Assembly (NCBI GenBank): GCA_963836195.1
Contig: CAWIIX010000002.1
Coordinates: forward strand, 1-64,000
Direction of reading: 5' to 3'
DNA from: Trebonia sp963836195
GTDB taxonomy: Bacteria; Actinomycetota; Actinomycetes; Streptosporangiales; Streptosporangiaceae
Length of the DNA: 64,000 nucleotides
In this document: positions 1 to 11,158 of the stretch, one piece after another
How the letters are laid out: every line of letters starts with the position of its first letter
Numbering within the stretch: position 1 is the first letter of the stretch
Position numbers and translations under genes: made by a program
The notes under the pieces: generated by a model
What the model was told of the DNA's origin: nothing
Seen by the model: only the letters and a program-made list of their open reading frames with translations
The model's database searches: none

Positions 1-354
1 TCCTGCGCAAGCGCGGCATCTAGCCGCCGCGCCCGTTCCCGCCTGCGCAGTGTTCGGCCGTGAGCGCACGCCCGCGTCCGGAATCCCCTGGCTGAGCCAC
101 GCCTACCGCCGGACATGCCACAGTTTGCGGTGTTTGTCACGAATGTAACATCTTTGTTACCAAATGTGGCAAACAAGAACTTTTCTAGTCACAATCGGGC
201 TACGACCCGCTTTTTGGTGTGGAATCATCTCGGATTACCGCAGAATCTCTCGTAGGTAGACAGTCATCGCTTGAGGGTCGGACGACTGAACGGTCGTCCG
301 ACGGATGACAGCCCGACCTCGACCTGAGCTGAGTAGACCAAGAGGAAGATGTCC
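1..354. other. Upstream region of the first SBP gene
   Basis: No complete gene is visible. Bases 3-23 could be the last codons (LRKRGI, then TAG) of a plus-strand gene starting outside the window, but six codons are too few to identify it. From about 120 to 250 the base composition becomes AT-rich, as expected for a promoter. An inverted repeat GTAAC-atcttt-GTTAC lies at 145-160, and a wider pair GCCACA/TGTGGC flanks it, so this may be an operator. A 10-bp perfect hairpin follows at 277-302. Confidence 0.4.
277..302. promoter_or_regulatory. Perfect inverted repeat in the leader of the first SBP gene
   Basis: GTCGGACGAC, a 6-base loop TGAACG, then GTCGTCCGAC. The arms are perfectly complementary. 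It lies about 50 bases before the SBP start codon, so it may be a regulator site or an mRNA leader hairpin. There is no T-tract, so a simple terminator is less likely. Confidence 0.5.
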
Positions 355-2238
355 ATGCCCAGAGCTTCAAAGCGCGTCGCCACGCTGGCCGTCCTGGCCA
401 TCGCGGCCGGCGGCCTCGCCGCGTGCTCGAGTACGTCGAGCAACACCGGCTCGTCGACCGCCCCCACGTCGGCGACCAGCAGCGAGAAACCACAGTCCGG
501 CGGGACGCTGAACATCGTCGCCGCCAGCGGCCCGGACCACATCGACACGGTGCCGGCCTACTACACCCCCGACTACGAGATCGAGCGCGTGTACACCCGC
601 CAGCTCGTGAGCTACCCGACCGTGCCGGCCGCGACCACCGCGAGCGCCGCCTGGACGACCGACACCACGCCGGTCGCCGACGCCGCGACCGAGGTGCCGA
701 CGACGGCCAACGGCGGGATCACCGGCGGCGGGACGGTCTACACCTTCCACATCAAGCCGGGCGTCGACTGGAACACCACGCCGGCCCGCCAGGTCACCTC
801 CCAGGACTTCCTGCGCGAGTTCAAGGCGTTCTTCAACCCGGTCAGCCCGGTCGGCAACCCGGGGTATTACACCAGCACGATCAAGGGCCTGGCGGCGTAC
901 GACACCGCGGAGACCAACTACTTCGCCAACGCCAAGACGCACGCGCCGACGGCGGCGAACATCGCGGCCTTCCAGAACTCGCACAGCATCGCGGGCATCT
1001 CGACCCCGGACTCGTCGACGATCCAGTTCACGCTGATGGCCCCGGCCAGCGACTTCATCTACATGCTGGCGATGCCGTTCGCCTCGGCCCGCCCGGTCGA
1101 GTACGACGCCTACGTGCCGAACTCGACCCAGCTGAACGAGAACTCGATCTCCGACGGGCCGTACCAGATCAGCTCGTACATCGCGGGCAAGTCGATCACG
1201 TTCGTCCACAACCCGGCCTGGCAGCAGAAGACCGACACCCTGCGGCACGACTACCCGACCAAGATCGTGGAGACCCTCGGCGTCACCTCGGCCCAGACCC
1301 AGTTGGCCGACATTCAGGCCGGCTCGCAGGACCTGACCAGTGACACCCCGGTCAACCCGTCGTCGGTCCCCGGCCTGGCCGCCTCCAAGGCGTCCAACTT
1401 CAACATCTGGCCGTGGTCGGACACCTTCCCGTACCTGATCTTCAACCTGCGCAGCCCGAACCTCGGCGGCGCGATGCAGAACCTGCACGTGCGCCAGGCG
1501 GTCGAGTACGGCATCGACAAGATCGCGGTGGTCAAGGCGATGGGCGGCCCGCTCGTCGGCAACGTCATCAACACGGTCATCCCGCCGGGCAACGTCGGCT
1601 ACGTGAACAACAACATGTACCAGGATGACAACGGGGCCGGCAACGTGGCGGCGTGCAAGTCGGCGCTGGCCGCGGGCGGACACCCGAACGGCATCACGCT
1701 CACCTACATGTACCCGAACGACTCGTCCAACACCCGGGTCTTCGAGGCCATCCAGGCGTCGCTGGCGCTCTGCGGCATCACGCTGACCGGTAAGGGCGAG
1801 CCCGGCTCGTCGTTCTTCACCGACCTCGGCAACGCGCCCGAGAACAACAAGGCCGGCACCTGGGACATGGGCCAGCCCGGCTGGATCCCGGACTGGTTCG
1901 GCAACAACGGCCGCACCGTCATCCAGGCCCTCTTCCAGGGCCCGAACTGCGTGATCAACACGGTCAACTACGGCTGCTACAACAACCCGGCCGTGAACAC
2001 GCTGATCACCCAGGCGGAGGCCGCCACGTCGCTGACCGCGGCGGGGGCGGACTGGGCCCAGGCGGACCAGGACATCATGAAGGACGCGGCGATCGTGCCC
2101 CTCATGAGCCAGACGTTCCCGACGATCGCCAGCCAGCGGGTCCGGTCGGTGGAGCCGAGCGGCTCCACCTACCCGACGGCCATGTTCTCGCCGAACATCG
2201 GCGACCCGGACATCGCCAACGTCTGGCTCGCGAGCTGA
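355..2238 (+). CDS. ABC transporter substrate-binding lipoprotein (SBP family 5, peptide/nickel type)
   Basis: Extracytoplasmic receptor that captures a peptide-like or other small solute and delivers it to the permease pair encoded downstream. A lipoprotein signal is visible: basic start (PRASKR), hydrophobic stretch, then lipobox LAAC with the lipidated Cys near residue 24, followed by a Ser/Thr-rich linker. The body has the length and layout of family 5 receptors, including the region FHIKPGVDWN near residue 130. There are two nearby ATGs. GAGGA at 342-346 is only 2 bases from the ATG at 349 but 8 bases from the ATG at 355, so 355 is preferred. It is the first gene of an SBP-ATPase-ATPase-permease-permease operon. 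Substrate is inferred from family only. Confidence 0.88.
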   Translation: MPRASKRVATLAVLAIAAGGLAACSSTSSNTGSSTAPTSATSSEKPQSGGTLNIVAASGPDHIDTVPAYYTPDYEIERVYTRQLVSYPTVPAATTASAAWTTDTTPVADAATEVPTTANGGITGGGTVYTFHIKPGVDWNTTPARQVTSQDFLREFKAFFNPVSPVGNPGYYTSTIKGLAAYDTAETNYFANAKTHAPTAANIAAFQNSHSIAGISTPDSSTIQFTLMAPASDFIYMLAMPFASARPVEYDAYVPNSTQLNENSISDGPYQISSYIAGKSITFVHNPAWQQKTDTLRHDYPTKIVETLGVTSAQTQLADIQAGSQDLTSDTPVNPSSVPGLAASKASNFNIWPWSDTFPYLIFNLRSPNLGGAMQNLHVRQAVEYGIDKIAVVKAMGGPLVGNVINTVIPPGNVGYVNNNMYQDDNGAGNVAACKSALAAGGHPNGITLTYMYPNDSSNTRVFEAIQASLALCGITLTGKGEPGSSFFTDLGNAPENNKAGTWDMGQPGWIPDWFGNNGRTVIQALFQGPNCVINTVNYGCYNNPAVNTLITQAEAATSLTAAGADWAQADQDIMKDAAIVPLMSQTFPTIASQRVRSVEPSGSTYPTAMFSPNIGDPDIANVWLAS

Positions 2239-2274
2239 CGCTCGTTAGCAGGACGCGGTAGTTCAGGCGCGAAC

Positions 2275-2318
2275 GCGCGGTCCGGCCAGGCCCCACCCGT
2301 CGGCAGGCCGGTCCGCGC
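2275..2318. promoter_or_regulatory. Intergenic hairpin after the SBP gene
   Basis: Arms 2275-2287 (GCGCGGTCCGGCC) and 2306-2318 (GGCCGGTCCGCGC) pair with a single T-T mismatch. A stem between a receptor gene and the rest of its operon commonly stabilises the receptor mRNA or partly attenuates read-through; that role is inferred here. Confidence 0.5.
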
Positions 2319-2344
2319 ATCGCCATGGCCAGAGGAAAAAACCA

Positions 2345-3474
2345 GTGACACTGCTTGAGGTAAAGGACCTGAACGTCAGCTTCCAGACCCCGGACGGCGT
2401 CGTCCGGGCGGTCCGGGGCGTGTCGTTCGACGTCGAGCCCGGGCGGACCCTCGGTATCGTCGGCGAGTCGGGTAGCGGCAAAACCGTGCTCACGCAGACG
2501 CTGCTCGGGCTGACCCCGGGAGCCGAGGTGTGGGGCAGCGCGATGTTCGAGGGCGCCAACCTGCTTGAGCTCCCCGACGACGAGCTGCGCAAGGTGCGCG
2601 GGGCGAAGATCTCGGTGATCTTCCAGGATCCGCTGACCAGCCTGCATCCGCTCTACAAGATCGGGTGGCAGGTTTCCGAGATGATCCGGGCGCACGACCG
2701 CTCGATCTCGAAGAAGGAAGCGGCGACCCGCACGGTCGAGCTCCTTCGCCGGGTGGGCATCCCCAAGCCCGACACCCGGGTCAACGACTACCCGCACCAG
2801 TTCTCCGGCGGCATGCGGCAGCGCGCGATGATCGCGATGGCCCTCGCCCTCGAGCCCAAGCTGATCATCGCCGACGAGCCCACCACGGCCCTCGACGCGA
2901 CCGTCCAGGCCCAGATCCTGGACCTGCTGCTGCGGCTCCAGCAGGACCTGGGCACGGCCCTGATCATGATCACGCACGACCTCGGGGTGGTCGCTGACAT
3001 CGCCGACGACGTAATGGTCATGTACGCGGGCCGGGCGGCCGAGAAGGCGCCCAAGCGGGAGATCTTCTACCACCCGCACCACCCGTACACCAAGGGGCTG
3101 CTCGAGTCGATCCCGTCGAGCTCGGCCGCCGGCGGGCGGCTGAAGCCGATCCCCGGCTCGCCGCCCAGCCTGATCAACCTCCCGGCGGGCTGCAAGTTCC
3201 ACCCGCGGTGCAGCTACGCGTTCGCCAAGTGCACGACCGGCGACGACCCGGTGCTGCGACCGATCGACGACGGCGGGGCGCACGAGTCGGCCTGCTGGCT
3301 GCCGGTCGAGTCGGCCGGCTTGTCGGCCGAGGCGGAGCAGCTTCGCACGGAGACGGCGGCGCTCGGCCACGAGCCGGAGCCCGTCAAGGGGCAGCCGGTC
3401 GGCAGGCACCGGGCCCCCGACGGCGGCGCCGCCAAGCCCGGCGCGGCCGCGAACAACGAGGGGAGCGTTGCCTG

Positions 3475-3475
<1 letters not shown>
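2345..3475 (+). CDS. Oligopeptide ABC transporter ATP-binding protein, OppD/DppD type
   Basis: Cytoplasmic ATPase that powers peptide import as a heterodimer with the next gene product. Walker A GESGSGKT is at residues 40-47, Q-loop near Q94, signature SGGMRQR at 154-160, Walker B LIIADEPT at 173-180 and the switch His at 211. The C-terminal part has the Cys-containing Opp tail (GCKFHPRC and HESACW) typical of peptide importers. The GTG start follows a weakly purine-rich stretch (AGAGGAAAAA) at 2331-2340. The stop overlaps the next start in the form TGATG, so the two ATPases are translationally coupled. The last 70 residues are Ala/Glu-rich and variable. Confidence 0.9.
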
Positions 3476-4617
<1,142 letters not shown>

Positions 4618-4621
<4 letters not shown>

Positions 4622-5694
4622 GCCTCAACACCGATCTCGAGTTCGAGGCGCATCAGATCGAGGAGGCTCAGAACAGGGGCGTTAACGCCCCGGTCCAGGG
4701 CCGCACCCAGTGGCAGCTGACCTGGCGGCGGCTGCGGTCCGACAAGGTCTCGATGATCGCCCTGACGGTCATCGTGATCATGGTCCTGCTGGCGATCTTC
4801 GCCCCGGCCGTGGCCGCGCTCACCCAACACCCGGTGAACACGCCCTATCCGGTCCAGGGTGAGAGCGCGGACGGCAACCCGGTCGGGCCCGGCGTCAACG
4901 GGTTCATCCTCGGCACCGACTCGACCGGCCGCGACCTGCTCGTCCGCATCCTCTACGGGGCGCGCATCTCGCTGTTCGTCGGCGTCGTCACCACGCTGAT
5001 CGCCTCCGTCCTCGGGGTGGCCATCGGGCTGATGGCCGGCTACTTCGGCGGCATCGTCGACACCGTGCTGGCCCGGCTGACCGACGCGGTGCTCGCCTTC
5101 CCGTACATCGTGCTGGCGCTGGCGCTGGCGGTCGTGTTCGGGCCGAGCCTGACGATCATCGTGGTGTTGATCACGTTCTTCTCCTGGGCGGGCATCGCCC
5201 GCATCGTTCGCGGCCAGACCCTGTCGATCAAGGAGAAGGAGTACATCGAGGCGGCCAGATCGCTCGGCGCGGGACCGTTCAGGATCATGTTCTTCGACAT
5301 CCTGCCGAACCTGCTCGCCCCGGTCCTCGTCATCGGCACGCTGTACATCCCGACTGCGGTGGTGTTCGAGTCCACCCTCTCCTTCCTGGGACTGGGCGTT
5401 CAGCCGCCGACCCCGAGCTGGGGGAACATGCTGGCCGACGCGGAGAACTTCTACCAGGTCGCCTGGTGGTACCTGGTGTTCCCGGCGGCGGCGCTGCTGA
5501 TCACCACGCTGGCGTTCAACCTGCTCGGCGACGGGATCAGGGACGCGATGGACCCGCGGACGGAGAAGCTGATCGCGGCCAGGCGGATGCGGCGCCGGCT
5601 GACGCGCCGCAGTATCAACAAGGGCAACAAGGAAGCGCTGGGCGGCCTCGTCGCCGGCGGGACGGCTGCGGACGAGTCCGGGCAGAAGGGCTGA
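4618..5694 (+). CDS. Peptide ABC transporter permease, DppC/OppC type
   Basis: Integral membrane subunit of the importer. It has an N-terminal cytoplasmic tail of about 45 residues, a first transmembrane helix (MIALTVIVIMVLLAIFAPAV region), an extracytoplasmic loop with the GTDSTGRD motif typical of DppC, then a BPD_transp_1 domain with several further helices. The coupling-helix motif EYIEAARSLGAGP that contacts the ATPases is near residue 210. The C-terminus is a basic tail. The ATG overlaps the end of the upstream gene by four bases. Here the C-type permease precedes the B-type, the reverse of the common dppBC order. Confidence 0.9.
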
Positions 5695-5700
5695 TACCTG

Positions 5701-6666
5701 ATGGCTATCGTCGGTTACCTAATCAGGCGCCTGCTCACCGGGCTGGTGGTGGTGTGGCTGGTCGCCACGGGCGCGTTCTTCCTCTTTTTCGCCCGGCCGG
5801 TCTACACGGTGGCCCGCCAGCTGGCGGGCCACGCCGCGACCCCCCAGGTCATCCAGGAGGCCATCAACAACCTCGGGCTCAACCAGCCGATCATGACCCA
5901 GTACTGGCACTTCCTCAAGAACCTGGTGCACGGGAACCTCGGGTACTCGTACTACACCGGGGAGTCGGTCGACACCATGCTCAAGCAGGACCTGCCGCCC
6001 ACGATCTCGCTGGTCATCGGGGGCATGGTCATCTGGCTGATCGTCGGCCTGTCGGTCGGCATCATCAGCGCGACCCGGGCCCGGTCGGTGTTCGACCGGG
6101 TCACCACGGTCGGGGTGCTTGTCGGCCTGTCGATGCCGGCCTTCGTGGTCGGCGAGCTGCTGATCGGCTTCGTGTTCCAGCCCCTGTACTCGCACGGGTT
6201 CCACTTCTTGAACACCGGCTACGCGGGCATCACGTCCGGCATCGGCCCGTTCTTCGGGCACATGATCCTGCCCTGGATCACGCTGGCCACGATCCAGGCG
6301 GCGGTCTACACCCGGCTGTCGCGCGGCCAGCTGCTCGAGACGATGAGCGAGGACTACATCCGCACCGCCCGGGCCAAGGGCCTGTCGGAGCGGCGGGTGA
6401 TCTTCCGGCACGGGGTGCGAGCGGCCCTCACCCCGGTCCTGTCCCAGCTCGGCGTGGACATGGGTCAGCTCCTCGGCGGCGTGGTGGTGGTCGAGGCGGT
6501 GTTCGGGCTCGGCGGCATCGGCCAGGTGTCGGTCGAGGCCGTCGACCAGGACAACCTGCCGGTGATCATCGGCTTCGTGATCATCGCGGCGATCTTCGTG
6601 GTGATCGCGAACATCGTCGTCGACCTGCTCTACGCGGCGCTCGACCCCCGGGTCCGCATAACGTGA
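5701..6666 (+). CDS. Peptide ABC transporter permease, DppB/OppB type
   Basis: Second membrane subunit. It starts with the DppB-like IRRLLTGLVVVWLVATGAFF helix, followed by a large external loop, five further helices and the coupling motif DYIRTARAKGLSERRV near residue 220. At 321 residues it has the usual family length. It starts six bases after the permease C stop, so it is co-transcribed, and it closes the five-gene importer operon. The following PH-domain gene begins five bases later and could be transcribed with it without sharing its function. Confidence 0.9.
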   Translation: MAIVGYLIRRLLTGLVVVWLVATGAFFLFFARPVYTVARQLAGHAATPQVIQEAINNLGLNQPIMTQYWHFLKNLVHGNLGYSYYTGESVDTMLKQDLPPTISLVIGGMVIWLIVGLSVGIISATRARSVFDRVTTVGVLVGLSMPAFVVGELLIGFVFQPLYSHGFHFLNTGYAGITSGIGPFFGHMILPWITLATIQAAVYTRLSRGQLLETMSEDYIRTARAKGLSERRVIFRHGVRAALTPVLSQLGVDMGQLLGGVVVVEAVFGLGGIGQVSVEAVDQDNLPVIIGFVIIAAIFVVIANIVVDLLYAALDPRVRIT

Positions 6667-6670
6667 TGAA

Positions 6671-7359
6671 GTGACCGAACGCGAAACCCTCCGCCTGCAC
6701 CCGCCCGTCATCCTCTGGTGGGTGTGGGTGGCGTTCGTCGTGGCCAATGTTGTCGACTACGCGGCCCAGGGGCTGCCCTCGGCCCGCTTCGGTGCGCTCC
6801 TGGCCGCCATCCTGCTGCTGGTCACCGGCGTGGTCTACACGCTCGCGGCCCGGCCCAAGGTGATCGAGGACGGCGACGGGCTGACGGTGGTGAACCCGTT
6901 CCGGGTGCACCGCCTGCCCTGGCCGACGATCGACTCGGTCGACACCGGGGAGTGGGTCCGGGTGCGTTACGCCGCGCCCGCGGCGGCCGGCCCGGGCGCC
7001 ACCTCCCGGGTGGTGCACTGCTGGGCGCTGTACGTATCGACCCGGGCCCGGCGCAAGCTCGCCGTCGGGGCGCCCGCCCCGGCGGGCGTGCCCCGGCGGC
7101 TGCGCGGCCTGGTCGCCGCCGCGCCGCCGGCGGCTACGCCCAGCCGTCTTCCCGGCTCCCGGAGGAGGCACTGCGGCTGGCCGCCCTCCCGGTCAGCGCG
7201 GCGATCGCGGCCCGGCTGGACAGCCGGGCCGAGAAGGAGCGCAAGCGCGCACAGGCGAACGCGGCCGAACCGCGCGCGGCCGCCACCGCCTGGTCCTGGC
7301 CCGCCGTGGCGGCCGTCGCCGTCCCCGCCGTCATCCTGCTGGCCGTCGCCCTCGCCTAG
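6671..7359 (+). CDS. PH-domain membrane protein (single-base frameshift)
   Basis: Small actinobacterial membrane protein of unknown role. Two N-terminal helices (residues 12-30 and 43-57) are followed by a bacterial PH-like segment (KVIEDGDGLTVVNPFRVHRLPW) and a C-terminal tail with one more helix. The first frame loses sense near 7116. The natural tail (GGYAQPSSRLPEEALRLAAL, then a helix ending in VALA) is in the other frame and stops at 7359. A one-base deletion in the GCCGCC run at about 7112-7120 reconciles them, giving 229 residues. Its stop shares the palindrome CTAG with the stop of the convergent exporter permease. Confidence 0.75.
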
Positions 7360-8144
7360 GCGTTCTCGCGGACGAACACCCGCGAGCCGAGGAACAGGCA
7401 CACCACCGCCACCCCGAGGGCCACCAGCACGCCCTCGAGCATGATCGTGTTGGCGTAGTGGCCCTGGAAGGCAACCCGCATCGCGTCGATGATGTAGCGG
7501 AACGGGCTGACCCGGGCGACGTCCTGCAGCCAGCCCGGCGCCAGCGTCATCGGCAGCAGGATCCCCGACAGCAGCACCAGCGGGACGATGACCGAGTTGA
7601 GCATCGGCGCGAACGCGTCCTCGCTCTTGACCGTCAGGGCGGTCGCGTACGACACCGAGGCGAGGCCGACGGCCACCAAGACGATGAAGCCGAGGCTGAT
7701 GAACACCGCGCTGACCGGCGCGCGCAGCCCGAACGCGATACCGACCAGCACCAGTATCACCGCCTGTACCACGAGCACCAGGGTGTCTCGGAGCACCCGT
7801 CCGCTCATCACCGCGAGCCGCGACACCGGGGTGACCCGGAACCGCTCGATCACCCCGCCGCGCCAGTCCGAGATGATCGCGAACCCGACGAACATCGAGC
7901 CGAACAGCCCGAGCTGGATCAGCAGCCCGGGCACGAAGAACTGGTATGCCTGGGCCGTCCCGGTGGGGGAGCCCGGGCTGACCGCCCCGCCCAGCGTCCC
8001 GGCCGGCAGCCGCGTCAGCAGCGGGCCGAACAGCACCAGGTACAGCACCGGCTGCACCAGCACGATCACCACCCACGCGGGGTTGCGCAGGCTGAGCCGC
8101 AGTTCCCGCCGGAAGACGACCAGCGTGTCATGGATGAACGTCAT
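7356..8144 (-). CDS. ABC-2 type exporter permease (DrrB-like)
   Basis: Membrane half of an exporter of the daunorubicin-resistance type. It has a short cytoplasmic start, then six predicted helices, with the motif FVPGLLIQLGLFGSMFVGFA near residue 70 and RFRVTPVSRLAVMSGR near residue 100, both typical of ABC-2 permeases. It is 262 residues long, as usual. It lies five bases downstream of its ATPase gene on the same strand and so forms a two-gene unit. The substrate (drug, lipid or polysaccharide precursor) cannot be told from sequence. Confidence 0.88.
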   Translation of the reverse strand: MTFIHDTLVVFRRELRLSLRNPAWVVIVLVQPVLYLVLFGPLLTRLPAGTLGGAVSPGSPTGTAQAYQFFVPGLLIQLGLFGSMFVGFAIISDWRGGVIERFRVTPVSRLAVMSGRVLRDTLVLVVQAVILVLVGIAFGLRAPVSAVFISLGFIVLVAVGLASVSYATALTVKSEDAFAPMLNSVIVPLVLLSGILLPMTLAPGWLQDVARVSPFRYIIDAMRVAFQGHYANTIMLEGVLVALGVAVVCLFLGSRVFVRENA

Positions 8145-8149
8145 GTCGG

Positions 8150-9187
8150 CTACTCCTTGCCCGCTGGGCGCGGGTCTTGCTGGGCGGGGCCCGGCTGAGG
8201 GGCGGCGGCGGCGCTGGGGGAGTCGTCCCGCAGCGAGCGCCCGGTCATGGTCAGGAACACGTCGTCCAGCGTCGGCCGGGACAGGTTGATCGAGTGCAGG
8301 GTGATGCCCGCCTCGTCGAGCACCCGCAGCAGCGACGGCAGCGACTCGGCCCCGTTGACGACGCTCAGCCGCAGCCCGCCGTCATCGGAGATGGCGACCT
8401 CGCCCACGATCGGCTGCCGGGCCAGCAGGTCGCGCGCCTTATCGGCGGCGCCGTTGACCGCCAGCGTGACCACGTCACCCGACACCTGGCGCTTGAGCTC
8501 GTCGGGGGTGCCGGACGCCACCGTCACCCCGTTGTCGATGATGAACACCCGGTCGCAGAGCGCGTCCGCCTCGTCCAGGTAGTGCGTGGTCAGGAACACG
8601 GTCGTGCCCAGGTCGGCCCGCAGCCCGCGGATGTGCTCCCACAGGTTCGACCGGCTCTGCGGGTCGAGCCCGGTCGTCGGCTCGTCCAGGAAGACCAGGG
8701 GAGGCTTGTGGACCAGGCCGAGCGCGATCTCCAGCCGCCGCCGCTGCCCGCCGGACAGCGTCTTCACCAGGCGCTTGTCGAGCCCGCCGAGGTCGAGCTG
8801 ACGGATCAGCGCCTCGGCCCGGGCAACCGCGTCCGCCTTGGGGATCCGGTACAGCGCCGCCTGGTCGAGCAGCTCCTCGGAGACCAGGCACTCCGGGTCG
8901 GTGCCGCCCATCGTCTGCCCGATCGCCTGCGGCACGTACCCGATCCGCCGCCGCACCCCCAGCGGGTCGCGGCGCAGGTCCGCCCCGGCCACGGTGGCGG
9001 TGCCGGCGGTGGGCTGAAGCAGCGTGGTGAGCATCCGCAGGGTGGTGGTCTTGCCCGCCCCGTTCGGCCCAAGGAAGCCGACGATCTCCCCCGGCTCGAC
9101 GGTGAGATCGACCCCGCGCACCGCGTGCACGGTCCGTTTCCTGCTCGTAAACGTCCGAGCGAGGCCCTTGGCCTCGATGATCGGCAT
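8150..9187 (-). CDS. Exporter ATP-binding protein (DrrA-like)
   Basis: ATPase partner of the ABC-2 permease. Walker A GPNGAGKT is at residues 40-47, the signature LSGGQRRRLEIALGL near 144 and Walker B LVFLDEPT near 164. A C-terminal regulatory domain of about 100 residues, typical of DrrA, ends with the sequence LHSINLSRPTLDDVFLTMTG. The ATG at 9187 is preceded on the minus strand by GGGGAAGCC. Regulation by the neighbouring PadR protein is inferred from gene order and the repeated sites between the two genes. Confidence 0.9.
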   Translation of the reverse strand: MPIIEAKGLARTFTSRKRTVHAVRGVDLTVEPGEIVGFLGPNGAGKTTTLRMLTTLLQPTAGTATVAGADLRRDPLGVRRRIGYVPQAIGQTMGGTDPECLVSEELLDQAALYRIPKADAVARAEALIRQLDLGGLDKRLVKTLSGGQRRRLEIALGLVHKPPLVFLDEPTTGLDPQSRSNLWEHIRGLRADLGTTVFLTTHYLDEADALCDRVFIIDNGVTVASGTPDELKRQVSGDVVTLAVNGAADKARDLLARQPIVGEVAISDDGGLRLSVVNGAESLPSLLRVLDEAGITLHSINLSRPTLDDVFLTMTGRSLRDDSPSAAAAPQPGPAQQDPRPAGKE

Positions 9188-9242
9188 GATCGTGGCTTCC
9201 CCTCGTGGGTTCTGGTGGCGGCCCGCAGGCCACCATCAGTAT

Positions 9243-9275
9243 CAAGTAATATCTCGATTGAATTCAAGTAGTATC
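9243..9275. promoter_or_regulatory. Two direct repeats in the exporter promoter, possible PadR sites
   Basis: CAAGTAATATC at 9243-9253 and CAAGTAGTATC at 9265-9275 lie 22 bases apart, about two helical turns, on the same DNA face. They sit between padR and the exporter ATPase gene in the only AT-rich stretch there. A dimeric PadR protein binding both copies is a plausible inference. Confidence 0.4.
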
Positions 9276-9280
9276 GCGAA

Positions 9281-9934
9281 TTATGTTTCTGTCGTTTCGT
9301 CCGCCTTAGGTGCGGACGAAGCGGGGGCGGCGGGCTCATCGGCCGGCCGCGCCTCGATTACCTCGCTCGGCAGCAGGGCGGCGCGCGGCTCGGGCGCGGC
9401 CGCGAGCTCCGCGTCGAGCTCGTCGTGCCAGCGCACCTCGGTCTCGTAGTGCAGCACGCCGCGCCGCATGATCGCCGCTTGGAACACGCCCAGGTACCCC
9501 TTGGCGGTGAGGCGCTCGAGCTCGGCGGCGAGCTCGACCGCGGTGATCTCCAGCCGGTTCCGCCGCGCCCGGAGGGTGTCGCGGAGCTCGGCCGGGTCCA
9601 TCCCCTCGGCCGCGAACGTCAGCGCCACCCCGAGGGGATCGGGTCCGAACCCCGTGGGCTTGATGGCCTGCTCGCGCAGCGACTGGAGCTCCATCCGCCC
9701 GTCACTGGTGATCTCGTACACGGTCCTGGCCGGCCGCCGCCCCACCTGCTCGGTGCGGATGGTCTCGACCAGGCCCTCGCCCTCCATCGCGCGCAGCTCC
9801 CGGTAGAGCGCCCCGACGGACACCCCGCCCCACTCGCCGACGTTCGTGACGTCGGCCAGCCGCCGGATCTGGTGCCCGTGCTGGGGCCCGTAGCGCGCAA
9901 GCGTGCCGAGTGCCATCAGCCGAGTCAGATTCAT
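9281..9934 (-). CDS. PadR-family transcriptional regulator
   Basis: Winged-helix regulator, 217 residues. The N-terminal winged helix runs to about residue 85 (GTLARYGPQHGHQIRRLADV, then GGVSVGALYRELRAMEGEGL, then YEITSDGRMELQSL). It is followed by a helical dimerisation domain. PadR proteins often repress efflux genes next to them and are released by ligand, which fits the exporter operon 94 bases downstream on the same strand. A 13-bp perfect inverted repeat overlaps its own start codon, which suggests autoregulation. Confidence 0.88.
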   Translation of the reverse strand: MNLTRLMALGTLARYGPQHGHQIRRLADVTNVGEWGGVSVGALYRELRAMEGEGLVETIRTEQVGRRPARTVYEITSDGRMELQSLREQAIKPTGFGPDPLGVALTFAAEGMDPAELRDTLRARRNRLEITAVELAAELERLTAKGYLGVFQAAIMRRGVLHYETEVRWHDELDAELAAAPEPRAALLPSEVIEARPADEPAAPASSAPKADETTET

Positions 9935-9964
9935 GAGATTAGTATCATGAGACTAATCTCATGA
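9931..9964. promoter_or_regulatory. 13-bp inverted repeat over the padR start codon (probable operator)
   Basis: TCATGAGATTAGT and ACTAATCTCATGA are perfect complements separated by eight bases. The padR ATG (9932-9934 on the minus strand) lies inside the left arm. Position and symmetry fit an autoregulatory operator for a dimeric regulator. Confidence 0.55.
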
Positions 9965-9979
9965 TGTCAACCTAAATTA

Positions 9980-9993
9980 GATAACAGCAAGAA
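9980..9993 (+). repeat. Copy 1 of the intergenic repeat GATAACAGCAAGAA
   Basis: Exact 14-base copy, 41 bases past the stop of the minus-strand RecB-like gene and upstream of padR. See the finding on this repeat family. Confidence 0.75.
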
Positions 9994-10034
9994 GCGGCCC
10001 ACGCCGGGAAGCGCGCAGTCGTGCCGAGAAACAG

Positions 10035-11000
<966 letters not shown>

Positions 11001-11003
11001 CCA

Positions 11004-11048
11004 CGCGACCGTTCGGGAAAATCAAGATCTTCATCTCGAACGGTCGCG
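11004..11048. repeat. Long-loop palindrome between divergent genes
   Basis: CGCGACCGTTCG (11004-11015) and CGAACGGTCGCG (11037-11048) are perfect 12-bp arms around a 21-base AT-richer loop that itself contains the palindrome AAGATCTT. It lies between the divergently transcribed nuclease and protease genes, so it could be a regulator site. It resembles in layout the palindrome at 32622-32671. Confidence 0.55.
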
Positions 11049-11158
11049 TGCTCCGCCCCTCCCGTCCGCTGCCCGCCACCCCCGGCCGGCCAGCCCACAG
11101 TGAACCCGAAGCCCCCAGGTGACCCGCACCACCGCCGATTGCACGTAGCATCAGACTC

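Noticed and set aside
1..23. Tail of a preceding gene ending LRKRGI and TAG
   Set aside because: Six codons are not enough to support a gene call; kept only as a remark on the upstream region.
367..1683. Long antisense open frame opposite the first SBP gene (and similar ones opposite most large genes)
   Set aside because: Arg/Gly/Val-rich low-complexity translation typical of the complementary strand of a high-GC gene; no ribosome binding site and no recognisable domain.
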